A stretch of DNA of 64,000 nt from assembly GCF_000153285.1 (NCBI RefSeq), contig NZ_CH724168.1, positions 2,333,455 to 2,397,454 of the forward strand, in the 5' to 3' direction. Position numbers and translations under genes: made by a program. Origin of the DNA: Synechococcus sp. WH 7805. Its GTDB lineage: Bacteria > Cyanobacteriota > Cyanobacteriia > PCC-6307 > Cyanobiaceae. Of the stretch, positions 9,760 through 20,203 are shown piece by piece (the stretch's first letter is position 1; each line of letters starts with the position of its first letter). The notes beneath the pieces were generated by a model. The model did no database searches. It had not been told where the DNA came from and saw only the letters and a program-made list of their open reading frames with translations.

Positions 9760-10650
9760 ATGGCCCGTCCGGCACTCACGATCGCTTTGCTGCTCACGAC
9801 TCAGGAGCTGGTGGATGCCTGCAGGCAGTGGCTGCCTGTGAATCGATACAAGCCCGTGGATCTGCAGCAGACCGCTTCGGGTCAGGCACTCCTGGAGGTT
9901 CTGTCGCACCAGCGTGAAGCAGTGGATGCTGTGGTCATCGAACAATCCCTTCTCGATGAGAGCACCCGCGAAGGCCTGCGGCGTGAAGGGCTGCTCTTCC
10001 CGGCTGTGGTGGTTGGGGAACTCATGGGCCGGGTTGATTACCACCCGGAGGAGGTGCATCTTCCAGTGGATCAGCTTGAGCAACTGGGTTACAACGTGGA
10101 TGCCGCCATCTCGCGCTTTCTGCGTCAGGGACAGAAGGAAGCAAGACCTGAGGATGGGTCGGATGCGAACACACAGCCCTCCGGAGAGAGCAGTGCATGG
10201 AAGCTCTCGAGCCGTCTTCAGGAGCGTCTGGGCTACCTGGGTGTTTTTTACAAGCGGGACCCCTCCCGTTTTCTCGCCAATCTCCCTCCTGAGGAGCAGC
10301 GCGAGCTGGTGCAGTCGCTGCAGCGCACTTACCGCGACCTTTTGATCAGTTACTTCCGGGACCCCGCCGCTGCCAACCAGGCTCTGGAGAGTTTCGTGAA
10401 TACGGCCTTCTTTGGCGACCTTCCCATCACCCGCACTGTGGAGATCCACATGAATCTGATTGACGAGTTCTGGAAGCAACTCAGACTTGAAGGGCACAAG
10501 AACGATTTTCTCCAGGACTATCGACTCGCTTTGCTCGACGTCATGGCCCATCTCTGTGAGATGTATCGACGCTCAATCCCCCCCGAGGTTGCTTTGGCGA
10601 CATCAGCGGAGTACCGCCAAGCCCTGATGGATTCGCAGGTTTCCCCATGA
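9760..10650 (+). CDS. kaiA: circadian clock protein KaiA
   Basis: A 296-residue full-length KaiA. The N-terminal pseudo-receiver domain (about 1-135, without the usual phospho-acceptor context) and the C-terminal four-helix KaiC-binding domain (about 170-290; [41 protein letters not shown]) are both present, joined by a polar linker. KaiA promotes KaiC autophosphorylation. Full length is worth noting because Prochlorococcus lacks kaiA, so this points to Synechococcus. The gene diverges from rplU and overlaps kaiB by the ATGA quadruplet. Confidence 0.97.
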   Translation: MARPALTIALLLTTQELVDACRQWLPVNRYKPVDLQQTASGQALLEVLSHQREAVDAVVIEQSLLDESTREGLRREGLLFPAVVVGELMGRVDYHPEEVHLPVDQLEQLGYNVDAAISRFLRQGQKEARPEDGSDANTQPSGESSAWKLSSRLQERLGYLGVFYKRDPSRFLANLPPEEQRELVQSLQRTYRDLLISYFRDPAAANQALESFVNTAFFGDLPITRTVEIHMNLIDEFWKQLRLEGHKNDFLQDYRLALLDVMAHLCEMYRRSIPPEVALATSAEYRQALMDSQVSP

Positions 10651-11006
10651 GCCCACGCAAGACCTACATCCTCAAGCTGTATGTGGCCGGCAATACGCCT
10701 AACTCGATGCGAGCTCTGAAAACCCTTCGCAACATTCTTGAAACCGAATTCAAGGGTGTCTACGCCTTGAAGGTGATTGATGTGCTGAAGAATCCTCAGT
10801 TGGCGGAAGAAGACAAGATTTTGGCAACCCCGACCCTCTCCAAAATCCTGCCGCCCCCTGTGCGCCGCATCATCGGCGATCTGTCCGACCGGGAGAGGGT
10901 GCTGATTGGTCTGGATCTTCTCTATGACGAACTTTCCGACAACAGCCTGACGTCGACGTTGATGGATGCGTTGGAAGACGCAGACACAACAGATTCAGAT
11001 TCTTAA
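10647..11006 (+). CDS. kaiB: circadian clock protein KaiB
   Basis: A 119-residue KaiB, the fold-switching thioredoxin-like partner that binds KaiC and antagonises Kai[41 protein letters not shown] and the acidic C-terminal tail are typical. The ATG overlaps the kaiA stop (ATGA), implying translational coupling. kaiC follows after 66 bases, so kaiC could have an additional promoter in that gap. Confidence 0.98.
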   Translation: MSPRKTYILKLYVAGNTPNSMRALKTLRNILETEFKGVYALKVIDVLKNPQLAEEDKILATPTLSKILPPPVRRIIGDLSDRERVLIGLDLLYDELSDNSLTSTLMDALEDADTTDSDS

Positions 11007-11072
11007 GCCCGACCGTGTGCCTGACCGCCCGCTTCGTTTTTCTATTTAGCGTTTTCTCATAAGCTCGCCATC

Positions 11073-12611
11073 ATGCAGATCTCCAGCTCCAGTGGTTCGC
11101 CACAGATGCAGGTTCAGAAGCTCCCAACAGGGATTGAGGGGTTTGATGATGTCTGCCATGGCGGGCTGCCGATCGGTCGCAGCACCTTGATCAGTGGTAC
11201 GTCAGGAACTGGTAAGACCGTTTTCTCTTTGCATTTTCTGCATAACGGCATTGCTCACTTTGACGAGCCAGGCATTTTTGTCACCTTTGAGGAGTCGCCC
11301 CTCGATATCTTGCGTAACGCCGCCAGTTTTGGTTGGAATTTGCAGGAGATGGTGGAGCAGGACAAACTCTTCATCCTCGATGCATCACCGGATCCCGATG
11401 GACAGGATGTGGCTGGAAGCTTCGATCTTTCCGGTCTGATCGAACGCATCAATTACGCCATTCGTAAATACAAAGCCAAACGGGTGGCGATCGATTCGAT
11501 CACAGCGGTTTTCCAGCAGTACGACGCGGTGTTTGTCGTGCGTCGCGAGATCTTCCGTCTGATTGCCCGTCTCAAAGAGATCGGCGTCACCACGGTGATG
11601 ACCACGGAACGGATCGATGAGTACGGTCCGATTGCACGGTATGGCGTGGAGGAGTTCGTCTCCGACAATGTGGTGATTCTGCGCAACGTGCTTGAGGGCG
11701 AGCGTCGCCGGCGCACGGTAGAGATCCTCAAGCTCAGGGGAACAACGCACATGAAGGGCGAGTTCCCATTCACCATGGGAGCTCATGGCATCAGCATCTT
11801 CCCCCTCGGAGCGATGCGCCTCACCCAGCGCTCTTCGAATGTGCGGGTCAGTTCCGGTGTGCCGCGGCTGGATGAAATGTGCGGGGGTGGTTTCTTCAAG
11901 GACTCAATCATCCTTGCCACTGGTGCCACCGGAACCGGCAAAACCCTGCTGGTCTCGAAGTTCATTGAGGATGCGTGTCGGAATAAAGAACGGGCGATCC
12001 TGTTCGCCTATGAGGAGTCACGCGCTCAGCTGTTGCGTAACGCCACAAGCTGGGGCATCGACTTCGAGCAGATGGAGCAGGACGGACTGCTGAAGATCAT
12101 CTGTGCCTATCCCGAGTCGACCGGTTTGGAGGATCACCTGCAGATCATCAAGACTGAGATCAGCCAGTTCAAGCCATCACGGATGGCGATCGATTCTCTC
12201 TCCGCCCTGGCTCGTGGCGTCAGCCACAACGCGTTCCGTCAGTTTGTGATCGGGGTAACTGGTTATGCCAAACAGGAGGAGATTGCAGGGTTCTTCACGA
12301 ATACATCGGAGGAATTCATGGGCAGTCACTCAATCACTGATTCTCATATCTCCACCATCACCGACACGATTCTGCTGCTGCAATATGTGGAAATCCGAGG
12401 CGAGATGGCCAGGGCCTTGAACGTGTTCAAGATGCGTGGATCGTGGCATGACAAAGGAATCCGTGAATTCGTGATCACGGGCAACGGTCCTCAGATCAAA
12501 GACTCCTTCTCCAATTTCGAGCGGATCATTTCCGGTGTTCCCCATCGGGTGACCACTGATGAGCGCAGCGAGCTTTTACGCATTGCCCGTGGCGTGGATC
12601 CAGATGCCTGA
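11073..12611 (+). CDS. kaiC: circadian clock ATPase/kinase KaiC
   Basis: A 512-residue KaiC with duplicated RecA-like domains. Walker A motifs are GTSGTGKT (CI) and GATGTGKT (CII). The autophosphorylation pair in DSHISTITDT falls at Ser427-Thr428 by this numbering, matching S431/T432 of the S. elongatus protein. The C-terminal A-loop region after FERIISG is present. It is the hexameric core oscillator; phosphorylation state is read out by other kinases. The gene ends one base before the stop codon of the convergent nblS. Confidence 0.98.
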   Translation: MQISSSSGSPQMQVQKLPTGIEGFDDVCHGGLPIGRSTLISGTSGTGKTVFSLHFLHNGIAHFDEPGIFVTFEESPLDILRNAASFGWNLQEMVEQDKLFILDASPDPDGQDVAGSFDLSGLIERINYAIRKYKAKRVAIDSITAVFQQYDAVFVVRREIFRLIARLKEIGVTTVMTTERIDEYGPIARYGVEEFVSDNVVILRNVLEGERRRRTVEILKLRGTTHMKGEFPFTMGAHGISIFPLGAMRLTQRSSNVRVSSGVPRLDEMCGGGFFKDSIILATGATGTGKTLLVSKFIEDACRNKERAILFAYEESRAQLLRNATSWGIDFEQMEQDGLLKIICAYPESTGLEDHLQIIKTEISQFKPSRMAIDSLSALARGVSHNAFRQFVIGVTGYAKQEEIAGFFTNTSEEFMGSHSITDSHISTITDTILLLQYVEIRGEMARALNVFKMRGSWHDKGIREFVITGNGPQIKDSFSNFERIISGVPHRVTTDERSELLRIARGVDPDA

Positions 12612-14663
12612 TTAAGGATCCTGCTTCTGCTGCCGTTCGGCCTTCCACTGCACTTCTTCGGGGTCTTCCTGAGCTAGAGGCAGATCGAACCAGAAGGTGG
12701 TGCCAACATCGAGTTCACTGGCCATGCGCACGTCGCTTCCATGTTTTTCAAGGATGCCGCGCACGATCGAAAGCCCCAGACCAGTTCCAACTTCTGTATG
12801 AACGGCATTCTCAACCCGGTAGAAACGTTCGAAGATGCGCTGTTGATTTTCGGGACTGATGCCGTATCCGGTGTCGCAGATCTCCACCCGCATGCGAGGA
12901 AGCGGTGACGTGAGCGGGCATGTTGGCCACTCGTTCTCCTGCTGAGGCGGTGTCATCTGGCAACTGTCCGGCCAGGTGTAGGCACGGATCAACAGCTGAC
13001 CGCCCTTGCGATTGAATTTGAGCGCATTGCCCACAAGGTTGTCGAAGACCTGGAGCAGCAGATCCCAGTTGCCGAGAATGTCGGGAAGGTCCGGATCCGC
13101 TTCAAGGCTTAGATCCACTTGCTTGTCTGATGCATTGAGCTGATAACTGCGCAGGGTCTGCTCCAGTCCAGGACGCAGCTCAATCGGCGTGAAGGTGACG
13201 CTGCGGTTGGATTCCAAACGCGACAGATCGAGCACATCATTTACCAGTCGCGTCAGCCGATCGGTCTCGGAGTTGGCAATGCCGAGAAAGTCGCGGCGGT
13301 CTTCATCGCTGAGCTGATCCCCCATGTCGTGGAGGGTTTCCACGTAGCTCTTGATGTTGAAGAGGGGCGTGCGCAGTTCGTGGGACACATTGCTGATAAA
13401 GCGGCTCTGAGCAGCGTTTAACTCCACTTCGCGGGTTAAATCCTGGATCGTGACCGCCAAACCTTTCAGGGTTTCTCCACTGGGTTCTCGCACGGCTTGC
13501 AGAACGAATCGGAGGGTTCGCGGTGGATCGCCGATGCTGCTGCGCAGCTCATTGGTGTCGGTGCGGTTGCTCGACACGGCCTCGATCGGCTCATGCAGCT
13601 CCACGGCGAGGAGCTCGGGGAGTTCGTTGAGAAAGTCCTGTCCCTCGAGGTTGCGTCCTTCCCAACGGAACAGACGCCGAGCCGTTGGATTGGCCAGCAC
13701 GATGCGTCCGTCGCCGTCCAAGAGAACAGCGCCGTCAGCCATGGTGGCGATCAGGGATGCCTGTTTCACCTGCGCGGCCTGCAGTTCCTCGATGTTCGCC
13801 GCGTCATAAACCTGAAGCTGGGAGGCCATGGCGTTGAAGCCCTCGAGTAGTTCTCCCAGCTCACCGCCGACGGGGTGTCCGATCCGAGCGCGGAAGTCGC
13901 CATCGGCGATCGACCGGACGCCTCGAAGCAGCTCCTTCACCGGTCGGGTGATCGTGAGGGCATTGAACACGGCCCCCAGGATCACCAGCACCCAGATAGA
14001 GATGAACACGGCCACAGTCACTTCCCGGGTGAGAGCCGCACTCGCCAGAGCCGTTTCGTTGGGATTGACTCCCAAGGCCAGCACACCCAGATAGCGGTTT
14101 TGCTCCACCAGTGGAACGAAGACGTCGGTGACCAGACCCTGGGGAGTGATGTGCTGCCGCACCAGTGGATTCTTGGGCCGGTTCTGCATTTCTGCGGGCA
14201 GTTCCAGTCGTCGATTGAGTCGGAGATCACCGTCTGAAGCGCTATCGCTTCCGCTGATGGGGATCCCCAGGTAGACGATTCCCTCTGGGTCTGCAAAAAA
14301 GATGTAGCGGAGGCTTCGGCTTGATCGCCAGAACGTTTCGGCCACATTGGCCAATTCCCGATCGCGACCCTCGGCGACCAGCTCGCTCACATTGCCCGCC
14401 AGCAGCAGCCCGAGATCTCTGGCATAGCGGGTATCGTTCATCGCCGCATCGCGCTGGATGCCATTCAGCGCGAAGAAGGTGATGCCCGTCATCATCAGGC
14501 TCACCACCAGGGTGGCCACCGCCAACAGTTTCGTTTGAAGGCTGAATTCTGCCCACCAAGCCCCGATCCGCTCTCTCCAGCCCTGGACTTCACCCTGATT
14601 GGGTTCGATCACCGCCCACGAGGCCAGGCCGTCGTTCGTGGCCGTCGCTGGTTCGCTGGCCAT
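12612..14663 (-). CDS. nblS: NblS/Hik33-type sensor histidine kinase
   Basis: A 683-residue membrane kinase: TM helix 1 about 45-66, periplasmic/lumenal sensor to about 214, TM helix 2 about 215-236, HAMP about 237-290, PAS about 300-410, HisKA with His428 in FISNVSHELRTPL, then a HATPase domain with DNLVGNALKFN (N box), EICDTGYGIS (G1) and GTGLGLSIV (G2). This architecture and wording match the cyanobacterial NblS/Hik33 (DspA) family, which responds to high light, nutrient and other stress. Its response regulator is not in the window. It converges exactly on kaiC and is 24 bases from purD upstream. Confidence 0.9.
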   Translation of the reverse strand: MASEPATATNDGLASWAVIEPNQGEVQGWRERIGAWWAEFSLQTKLLAVATLVVSLMMTGITFFALNGIQRDAAMNDTRYARDLGLLLAGNVSELVAEGRDRELANVAETFWRSSRSLRYIFFADPEGIVYLGIPISGSDSASDGDLRLNRRLELPAEMQNRPKNPLVRQHITPQGLVTDVFVPLVEQNRYLGVLALGVNPNETALASAALTREVTVAVFISIWVLVILGAVFNALTITRPVKELLRGVRSIADGDFRARIGHPVGGELGELLEGFNAMASQLQVYDAANIEELQAAQVKQASLIATMADGAVLLDGDGRIVLANPTARRLFRWEGRNLEGQDFLNELPELLAVELHEPIEAVSSNRTDTNELRSSIGDPPRTLRFVLQAVREPSGETLKGLAVTIQDLTREVELNAAQSRFISNVSHELRTPLFNIKSYVETLHDMGDQLSDEDRRDFLGIANSETDRLTRLVNDVLDLSRLESNRSVTFTPIELRPGLEQTLRSYQLNASDKQVDLSLEADPDLPDILGNWDLLLQVFDNLVGNALKFNRKGGQLLIRAYTWPDSCQMTPPQQENEWPTCPLTSPLPRMRVEICDTGYGISPENQQRIFERFYRVENAVHTEVGTGLGLSIVRGILEKHGSDVRMASELDVGTTFWFDLPLAQEDPEEVQWKAERQQKQDP

Positions 14664-14687
14664 GGCTTCGACTCGCGTTTGCAGAGC

Positions 14688-16004
14688 CTAAGACCGGCGC
14701 ACCTGGTGGCCAATGTCCCGGCGGAATTGCATTCCTCTGTAGTTCACCGTGTCGAGGGCTTGGTAAGCGCGAGCGAAGGCCTGGTCGAAACTGACACCCT
14801 GTGCCACCTGGGTTAGGACCCGTCCTCCGCTGGTGAGGAGGCGACCGTCCTGATCTCGACGCGTCCCGGCGTGGAACAGCTGGCGCTGGGGATCGGCATC
14901 CGCTGCGATGTGAATCACATCTCCTTTGCTGGGAGCCTCGGGGTAGCCCTCCGCGGCTGTCACCACGCAGGCACTGCATGCTTCGTTGATGGCGAGCGGT
15001 GGTGCCAGATCAAGGCATCCCAATGCACAGGCCTGAAGCACCTGGGCCAGTTCTGGCCCCATCAGCGGCATCAGGGTCTGGCACTCCGGATCCCCAAATC
15101 GGCAATTGAATTCGATCACCTGGGGGCCGGCGTTGGTGAGCATGAGGCCGGCGTAGATCACACCTCGGTAGTGAATGCCGCGGCTGCGTAGAGCGTTCAG
15201 GGTGGGTGTCAGCACCTGCTCGCTCACTTGTTTGAGGCCGGCGGCGTCGAGCAGAGGGGCTGGGGCATAGGCGCCCATGCCGCCGGTGTTGGGACCCCGA
15301 TCACCTTCGAGAAGACGTTTGTGATCCTGGGCCGGGGGGAGCAACACCATGCGCTCGCCATCGCAAAGAGCGAACACCGAAACCTCAGGCCCTTGTAGGC
15401 GTTCTTCGAGCACCAGGCGTTCGCCCGCGCTGCCGAACCGGCCCGCGAAGGCCTCCTTGATCGCTGCTGCAGTGGCTTCGATGGTCTCGGCCACAGTGAC
15501 TCCCTTTCCGGCGGCCAGGCCATCAGCTTTCACCACCAGAGGCCTCTGCAGGCGATCGAGCAGAGCCAGTGCTTCGGATAGCTCCGACACAGCCCAGTGG
15601 CCTGCGGTGGGGATCCCTTCTTCCTGCATCAGCTGCTTGGCCCAGGCTTTGCTGGCTTCCAGCTGCGCACCATCGGCACCCGGTCCGAACACCGCCAGTC
15701 CAGCTTCTCGGAGACGATCGGCCACCCCTGCAGCCAGGGGTGCTTCCGGGCCGATCACAACGAGATCAATGGCGGTGTTACGGCAGTGTGCGATCAAGCC
15801 GTCGGCATCCAGCTCGCTGATGCCAAGAGCCCGACAGCCTTTGAGATCCACGGTGCCGCCGTTGCCAGGGGTGACCCAGACGTCCTCCACCCCAGGGCAA
15901 CGGCGTAGCGCCCAGGCCAGGGCCTGCTCACGGCCGCCACCGCCTACCACAAGCAGGTGGCGCAGGGGGGGCAGGGACTGAGGACGGGAGCTGGAATGGG
16001 CCAT
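14688..16004 (-). CDS. purD: phosphoribosylamine-glycine ligase
   Basis: A 438-residue GAR synthetase, the second step of purine synthesis. LLVVGGGGREQALAWAL (N domain), the ATP-grasp core with VVKADGLAAGKGV, the GDRGPNTGGMGAYAPAPLLD loop and EFNCRFGDPECQ metal-binding block are all present. It is on the reverse strand while purC lies about 1.1 kb away on the plus strand, with a secreted protein gene between; the two pur genes therefore use separate promoters. Confidence 0.97.
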   Translation of the reverse strand: MAHSSSRPQSLPPLRHLLVVGGGGREQALAWALRRCPGVEDVWVTPGNGGTVDLKGCRALGISELDADGLIAHCRNTAIDLVVIGPEAPLAAGVADRLREAGLAVFGPGADGAQLEASKAWAKQLMQEEGIPTAGHWAVSELSEALALLDRLQRPLVVKADGLAAGKGVTVAETIEATAAAIKEAFAGRFGSAGERLVLEERLQGPEVSVFALCDGERMVLLPPAQDHKRLLEGDRGPNTGGMGAYAPAPLLDAAGLKQVSEQVLTPTLNALRSRGIHYRGVIYAGLMLTNAGPQVIEFNCRFGDPECQTLMPLMGPELAQVLQACALGCLDLAPPLAINEACSACVVTAAEGYPEAPSKGDVIHIAADADPQRQLFHAGTRRDQDGRLLTSGGRVLTQVAQGVSFDQAFARAYQALDTVNYRGMQFRRDIGHQVRRS

Positions 16005-16105
16005 GGAGGCGGGCGTGATGGTCGAAGACCCTTAGGTTTGAACGCCCCATCACCGTCCGTGACCGTGATGGGATTCATCCATCTTTGTTGAGTGCCTGCC
16101 GGCCC

Positions 16106-17110
16106 ATGGGTTTTCTCCCCCTGTCTTTGACGCTTCTGCTGGCGGCAACCCCGATTGCGGTGCAGGAGCCTCCGCTGCAGGACAAGGCTGCTCCTGTGCT
16201 TGAGCAAGCGATGGCGCCAGAGGCATTCGAGGCCGTGCTTTTGGAGGGTGATATCCCTGCGCTGCAGCTGGCGTGTGCTGATGCCGTTCAGTTCGGGCTG
16301 CAGGAGCGTCTGCGGTTGCTTCGCAATCGTTTGATGGAGGTGGCACCGGCTCCCCAGCCCTTCGAAGTGGTCATGGCCAACGCCCAGGCGCTGATGCAGT
16401 GCAAGGCGCCCGACAGTGTTCCTGTGGTGCTTGCTCGATTCGGACCGGCGCCGGGCCGGCAGCGCCGGGAGTGGTTGCTGCTGTCTTGGCAGGCGGCTGC
16501 CGCGGCCTTTGATCAGGACCGAGCGGTCTTGGCCCTCATGCGACTTGTCGAGGGCGATCGGTCCCGTTTGGAGGAGGAGCGTCTGATTGTGGGACTGGAT
16601 GATGAGGGTCAACCCCAGACCCGTTCTGCGTTGGATCTTCTGGCGGAGCATCAGATCGCAAATGGCCAGGAATCCGAAGCGGTACTCACCTTGCTTGCGG
16701 CTCGCACTCCGGGGGTTGCGGCCGCACGCCGACTTGGTTTGGCGTCCGAGCTGCTGGGAGCGCTGGAACCTGAGCGCAGTGGCCCCCTCCTGGAGGCGGC
16801 TCTTGATCAGGCGGCGGCAGCTCAGGCCTGGAATCTCGCTGAGGATCTTCTGCGTCTGCAGCTGGCGCTGGAGCTTGAGAATGGTGGCAGTGGCGATCGT
16901 CCGCGCGAGCGTCTGCGCCGGCTTGCAACGCGGGTGGATGACCGCTTCACCCTGCTAGATCTCGATCGTGAGTCCTCAGACCTGGGATCTGAGGAGCGCC
17001 AGCAGCTTGACCAGGAGCTGCGCTCTCCCCGCGCCCCTGGAGGGCACGCTGCACTGGGAGAATCAAGACCTTCCGAGGTCGAAGCGGCCGCCGACCCCCC
17101 TCAGCCATGA
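16106..17110 (+). CDS. secreted or periplasmic protein of unknown function
   Basis: No family recognised. From the ATG at 16106 the protein has a clear signal peptide ([19 protein letters not shown]) followed by a mature domain rich in Leu, Ala, Glu and Arg that looks all-helical and possibly repeat-like (TPR/HEAT-like periodicity), ending in a proline-rich acidic tail. A TTG at 16085 would add seven residues. It overlaps purC by the ATGA quadruplet, so it is translationally coupled to it although no metabolic link is evident. Confidence 0.75.
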   Translation: MGFLPLSLTLLLAATPIAVQEPPLQDKAAPVLEQAMAPEAFEAVLLEGDIPALQLACADAVQFGLQERLRLLRNRLMEVAPAPQPFEVVMANAQALMQCKAPDSVPVVLARFGPAPGRQRREWLLLSWQAAAAAFDQDRAVLALMRLVEGDRSRLEEERLIVGLDDEGQPQTRSALDLLAEHQIANGQESEAVLTLLAARTPGVAAARRLGLASELLGALEPERSGPLLEAALDQAAAAQAWNLAEDLLRLQLALELENGGSGDRPRERLRRLATRVDDRFTLLDLDRESSDLGSEERQQLDQELRSPRAPGGHAALGESRPSEVEAAADPPQP

Positions 17111-17859
17111 CCCTCACCCACGGCGAACTTCTCTACGAAGGCAAGGCAAAACGCATCTTTGCCTGCAAAGATCCCCAGCAGGTTTTGGTTGAGTTCAAGA
17201 ACGATGCCACCGCCTTCAATGCTCAGAAGAAAGCCCAGTTGGAGAACAAGGGCCGTTTGAATTGCTTGATATCAGCTTGTTTGTTCGAGTTGCTCGAGCG
17301 CCATGAGATCCCCACCCATTACCTCGGTGTTTCAGATGACACCTTGATGGTCGTGCAGCGTGTGGACGTGATTCCGATCGAGGTGGTGTTGCGTAACACC
17401 GCGGCCGGCTCGCTTTGTCGTGAAACCCCAATTTCCCAAGGCACCGCTCTCGATCCAGCGCTTCTCGATCTCTATTACAAGGATGATGATTTTGGGGATC
17501 CGCTGCTCACGGACGCTCGGATTGCTCTGCTTGGAGTAGTGAGTTTCGAATTGCGTCAGCGCATGGAGGATCTGATCCGCCGGGTCAACGCTGTGTTGCT
17601 GCCTTTCTTTAAGGATCTGGGGCTGCAGCTGGTGGATTTCAAGCTGGAAATGGGTCTGAATCAGGCCGGTGAGTTGCTTGTTGCCGATGAGATCAGCCCC
17701 GATACCTGCCGCTTTTGGGATATCAACTGCGCAGACGCCAATGAGCGGATTCTCGACAAGGACCGATTCCGTAAAGATCTTGGCGGTGTAATCGAGGCCT
17801 ACGGGGAGGTCTGCAAACGGGTACAAGGGGCATGCCCACAACCCCGGAACTGCAGGTAG
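17107..17859 (+). CDS. purC: SAICAR synthetase
   Basis: A 250-residue phosphoribosylaminoimidazole-succinocarboxamide synthase joining CAIR and aspartate in purine synthesis. [13 protein letters not shown] at the N-terminus, [26 protein letters not shown] and [13 protein letters not shown] are the signature motifs, and the length is normal. It shares four bases with the preceding secreted-protein gene and is followed after 46 bases by bamA. Confidence 0.97.
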   Translation: MTLTHGELLYEGKAKRIFACKDPQQVLVEFKNDATAFNAQKKAQLENKGRLNCLISACLFELLERHEIPTHYLGVSDDTLMVVQRVDVIPIEVVLRNTAAGSLCRETPISQGTALDPALLDLYYKDDDFGDPLLTDARIALLGVVSFELRQRMEDLIRRVNAVLLPFFKDLGLQLVDFKLEMGLNQAGELLVADEISPDTCRFWDINCADANERILDKDRFRKDLGGVIEAYGEVCKRVQGACPQPRNCR

Positions 17860-17905
17860 GTTCTCCAGACGTTTGTGGCCCTCCGGGCCGACTTCCGTCT
17901 CCCCC

Positions 17906-20203
17906 ATGGTGACCTTCTCCTCCAGCCGAACCAGGACGTCCGTTCGGAGGAGCGTTCTGGGTATGGCACTCTCACTTCCACTGATGACCGCCCTGCCGGC
18001 CAGAGCCCAAGCGGAGGCTGAGACGGTTCAGGTGGAAGCTTCTCAAACTGAAGAGGTTCAGGTTGACGATGCAGCCGGTGAGGTAGAGGTCGACCAGACC
18101 ACCACTGAAGAGATCGAGGTGGCGCCTGTTGCGCCGGCTGAAACCCCACCCGCCAATCAAGCACCCTCCGCAGAAACCCTTCCTGAGGAACCGGCTCGAC
18201 CAAGGGTGTTGATCACTGAGGTGATCATCGAAGGTATCGCTGATCATCCCGAGCAGGAACGCCTCGAGCTTGAGGCCTACGACGCGATGACTGTGCGTCC
18301 GGGCAGCAGGGTGACTCGTGAGGAGCTCAAGCTCGATCTTGATGCCATTTATGCCACCGGATGGTTTTCGGATGTTCGCATCGAGCCCATCAATGGCCCC
18401 CTCGGCGTTCAACTGGTGGTGAAGGTGGTGCCTAACCCGGTGCTCACGAGGGTTGAACTCGATCCGGAGGACAACAAGATCAAGCCGGAGGTGCTCGTAG
18501 ACACGTTCAGCTCCGACTATGGCCGCACGCTCAACCTCAACGAGCTGCAGCTGCGAATGAAGGAGTTGCAGAAGTGGTACGCCGATGAGGGCTACTCCCT
18601 GGCCCGGGTGAGCGGTCCGACCCGTGTGAGTCCTGATGGTGTCGTTCAGCTCAAGGTGTTAATTGGCACCGTGAACGGTGTGGATGTTCAGTTCCTCACC
18701 AAAGAAGGTGAAACCACGAACGACAAAGGCGAGCCTTTGAAGGGCAAGACCAAACCCTGGGTGGTGACCCGAGAGATTTCCATCGAGCCTGGCGAACCCT
18801 TCAACCGCAAAAAACTCGAGGAAGACATCAAGCGGCTCTACGGCACCTCGCTGTTTAGTGACATCAAAGTGACCCTCAAGCCTGTGGCTGGAGAGCCTGG
18901 GACTATCACGATCGTCCTGGGAATAGTGGAACAATCCACCGGATCTCTCTCTGGCGGTTTGGGTTACAGCCAGAGTCAGGGTGTGTTCGGTCAGGTGCAG
19001 CTGTCTGACAGCAACATGTTCGGCCGAGCCTGGAACCTGGCTCTCAATCTCACCTATGGCCAGTTTGGAGGACTTGCCAACTTCACCTTCACCGATCCCT
19101 GGATCAAAGGTGACAAGTACCGCACATCATTCCGGACATCCATCTTTCTGAGCCGAGAAGTCCCCCAGGTTTTTCAGAGCCAGAACGAGGGTGACATTGT
19201 CACCGTGACTGACTACCAGGACAACAATTCCAAAAAAGCTTTCGATATCAGGAACCGCAACAATCCTGCTGATCGCCGCTTCGACAATGTGGCTCAAGCG
19301 AGCAAGCAGTTCCCTGACGAGAGCTGGTTTGAGTTCGAAGGTGATTCCGTTGCTCTTCAGAGAGTGGGTGGCAACATCGTTTTAGCTAGACCTTTGAATG
19401 GTGGTGATCCCTTCAAAAAGGTTCCCTGGCAGGCGCTGGTCGGAGTGAATGTTCAGAACGTGCGCCCGATTAATTTCAATGGCGATACCCGTCCCTACGG
19501 AGTTCCCAACGAAAACATCCGCAATGGTGAGATTCCCAACAACGAGGTGATCTGCATTGCCTTTAATTGCGCGAATGAAAACAATCTGGCCAGTGTGCGC
19601 TTCGCTACCACCTACAACACGCTGAACGACGCGCGCAACCCAACTTCGGGCAACTTCTTCAGTTTCGGCACCGAGCAGTATGTGTCGGTGGGAGAGAATT
19701 CACCAACTTTCAACCGCGTACGAACCACCTACACCAAGTTCTTTCCTGTGAATTGGTTGAAGTTGTTCAAGGGATGCCGCCCAAAACCCGGTGAAAAAGA
19801 AAACTGCCCTCAAGCTATTGCTTTTCAAGTGAAAGCTGGCACGATTGTTGGCCAATTGCCTCCTTACGAAGCGTTTTGCTTGGGTGGTTCTAATTCGGTG
19901 CGTGGTTGGTTTGACTGTGACCTGGCAGTAGGCCGCAGTTTTGGTGAGGCCACCATCGAATATCGCTTCCCGATTTTCAGTATTTTCTCGGGAGAAGTGT
20001 TCATTGATGCCGGCACGGATTTTGGCTCTCAGGCCAATGTTCCCGGCAAACCTGGTGAACTACTCGATAAGCCAGGATCGGGAGTTTCGCCTGGATTGGG
20101 TGTGATCGTGACCACTCCAGTGGGTCCGTTGCGACTGGAATTGGCGAGCCAGAACTTCACGGGCGAGGTTCGCTTCAATTTGGGTGTGGGCTGGAAGTTC
20201 TGA
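17906..20203 (+). CDS. bamA: BamA/Omp85 outer-membrane assembly protein
   Basis: A 765-residue Omp85 protein. The start MVTFSSSRTRTSVRR gives a signal peptide ending near ALPARAQA; the longer frame upstream overlaps the purC end with non-signal sequence. An acidic low-complexity linker (Glu/Val/Thr rich) follows, then POTRA domains (about residues 95-340, e.g. VITEVIIEGIADHPEQ, RVTREELKLDLDAIYATGWF), and a C-terminal beta-barrel ending in LGVGWKF with terminal Phe. FCLGGSNSVRGWFDCDLAVG is the conserved loop with the VRG(W/Y) motif. It inserts beta-barrel proteins in the outer membrane and directly precedes lpxC, giving an envelope-biogenesis operon. Confidence 0.93.
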   Translation: MVTFSSSRTRTSVRRSVLGMALSLPLMTALPARAQAEAETVQVEASQTEEVQVDDAAGEVEVDQTTTEEIEVAPVAPAETPPANQAPSAETLPEEPARPRVLITEVIIEGIADHPEQERLELEAYDAMTVRPGSRVTREELKLDLDAIYATGWFSDVRIEPINGPLGVQLVVKVVPNPVLTRVELDPEDNKIKPEVLVDTFSSDYGRTLNLNELQLRMKELQKWYADEGYSLARVSGPTRVSPDGVVQLKVLIGTVNGVDVQFLTKEGETTNDKGEPLKGKTKPWVVTREISIEPGEPFNRKKLEEDIKRLYGTSLFSDIKVTLKPVAGEPGTITIVLGIVEQSTGSLSGGLGYSQSQGVFGQVQLSDSNMFGRAWNLALNLTYGQFGGLANFTFTDPWIKGDKYRTSFRTSIFLSREVPQVFQSQNEGDIVTVTDYQDNNSKKAFDIRNRNNPADRRFDNVAQASKQFPDESWFEFEGDSVALQRVGGNIVLARPLNGGDPFKKVPWQALVGVNVQNVRPINFNGDTRPYGVPNENIRNGEIPNNEVICIAFNCANENNLASVRFATTYNTLNDARNPTSGNFFSFGTEQYVSVGENSPTFNRVRTTYTKFFPVNWLKLFKGCRPKPGEKENCPQAIAFQVKAGTIVGQLPPYEAFCLGGSNSVRGWFDCDLAVGRSFGEATIEYRFPIFSIFSGEVFIDAGTDFGSQANVPGKPGELLDKPGSGVSPGLGVIVTTPVGPLRLELASQNFTGEVRFNLGVGWKF

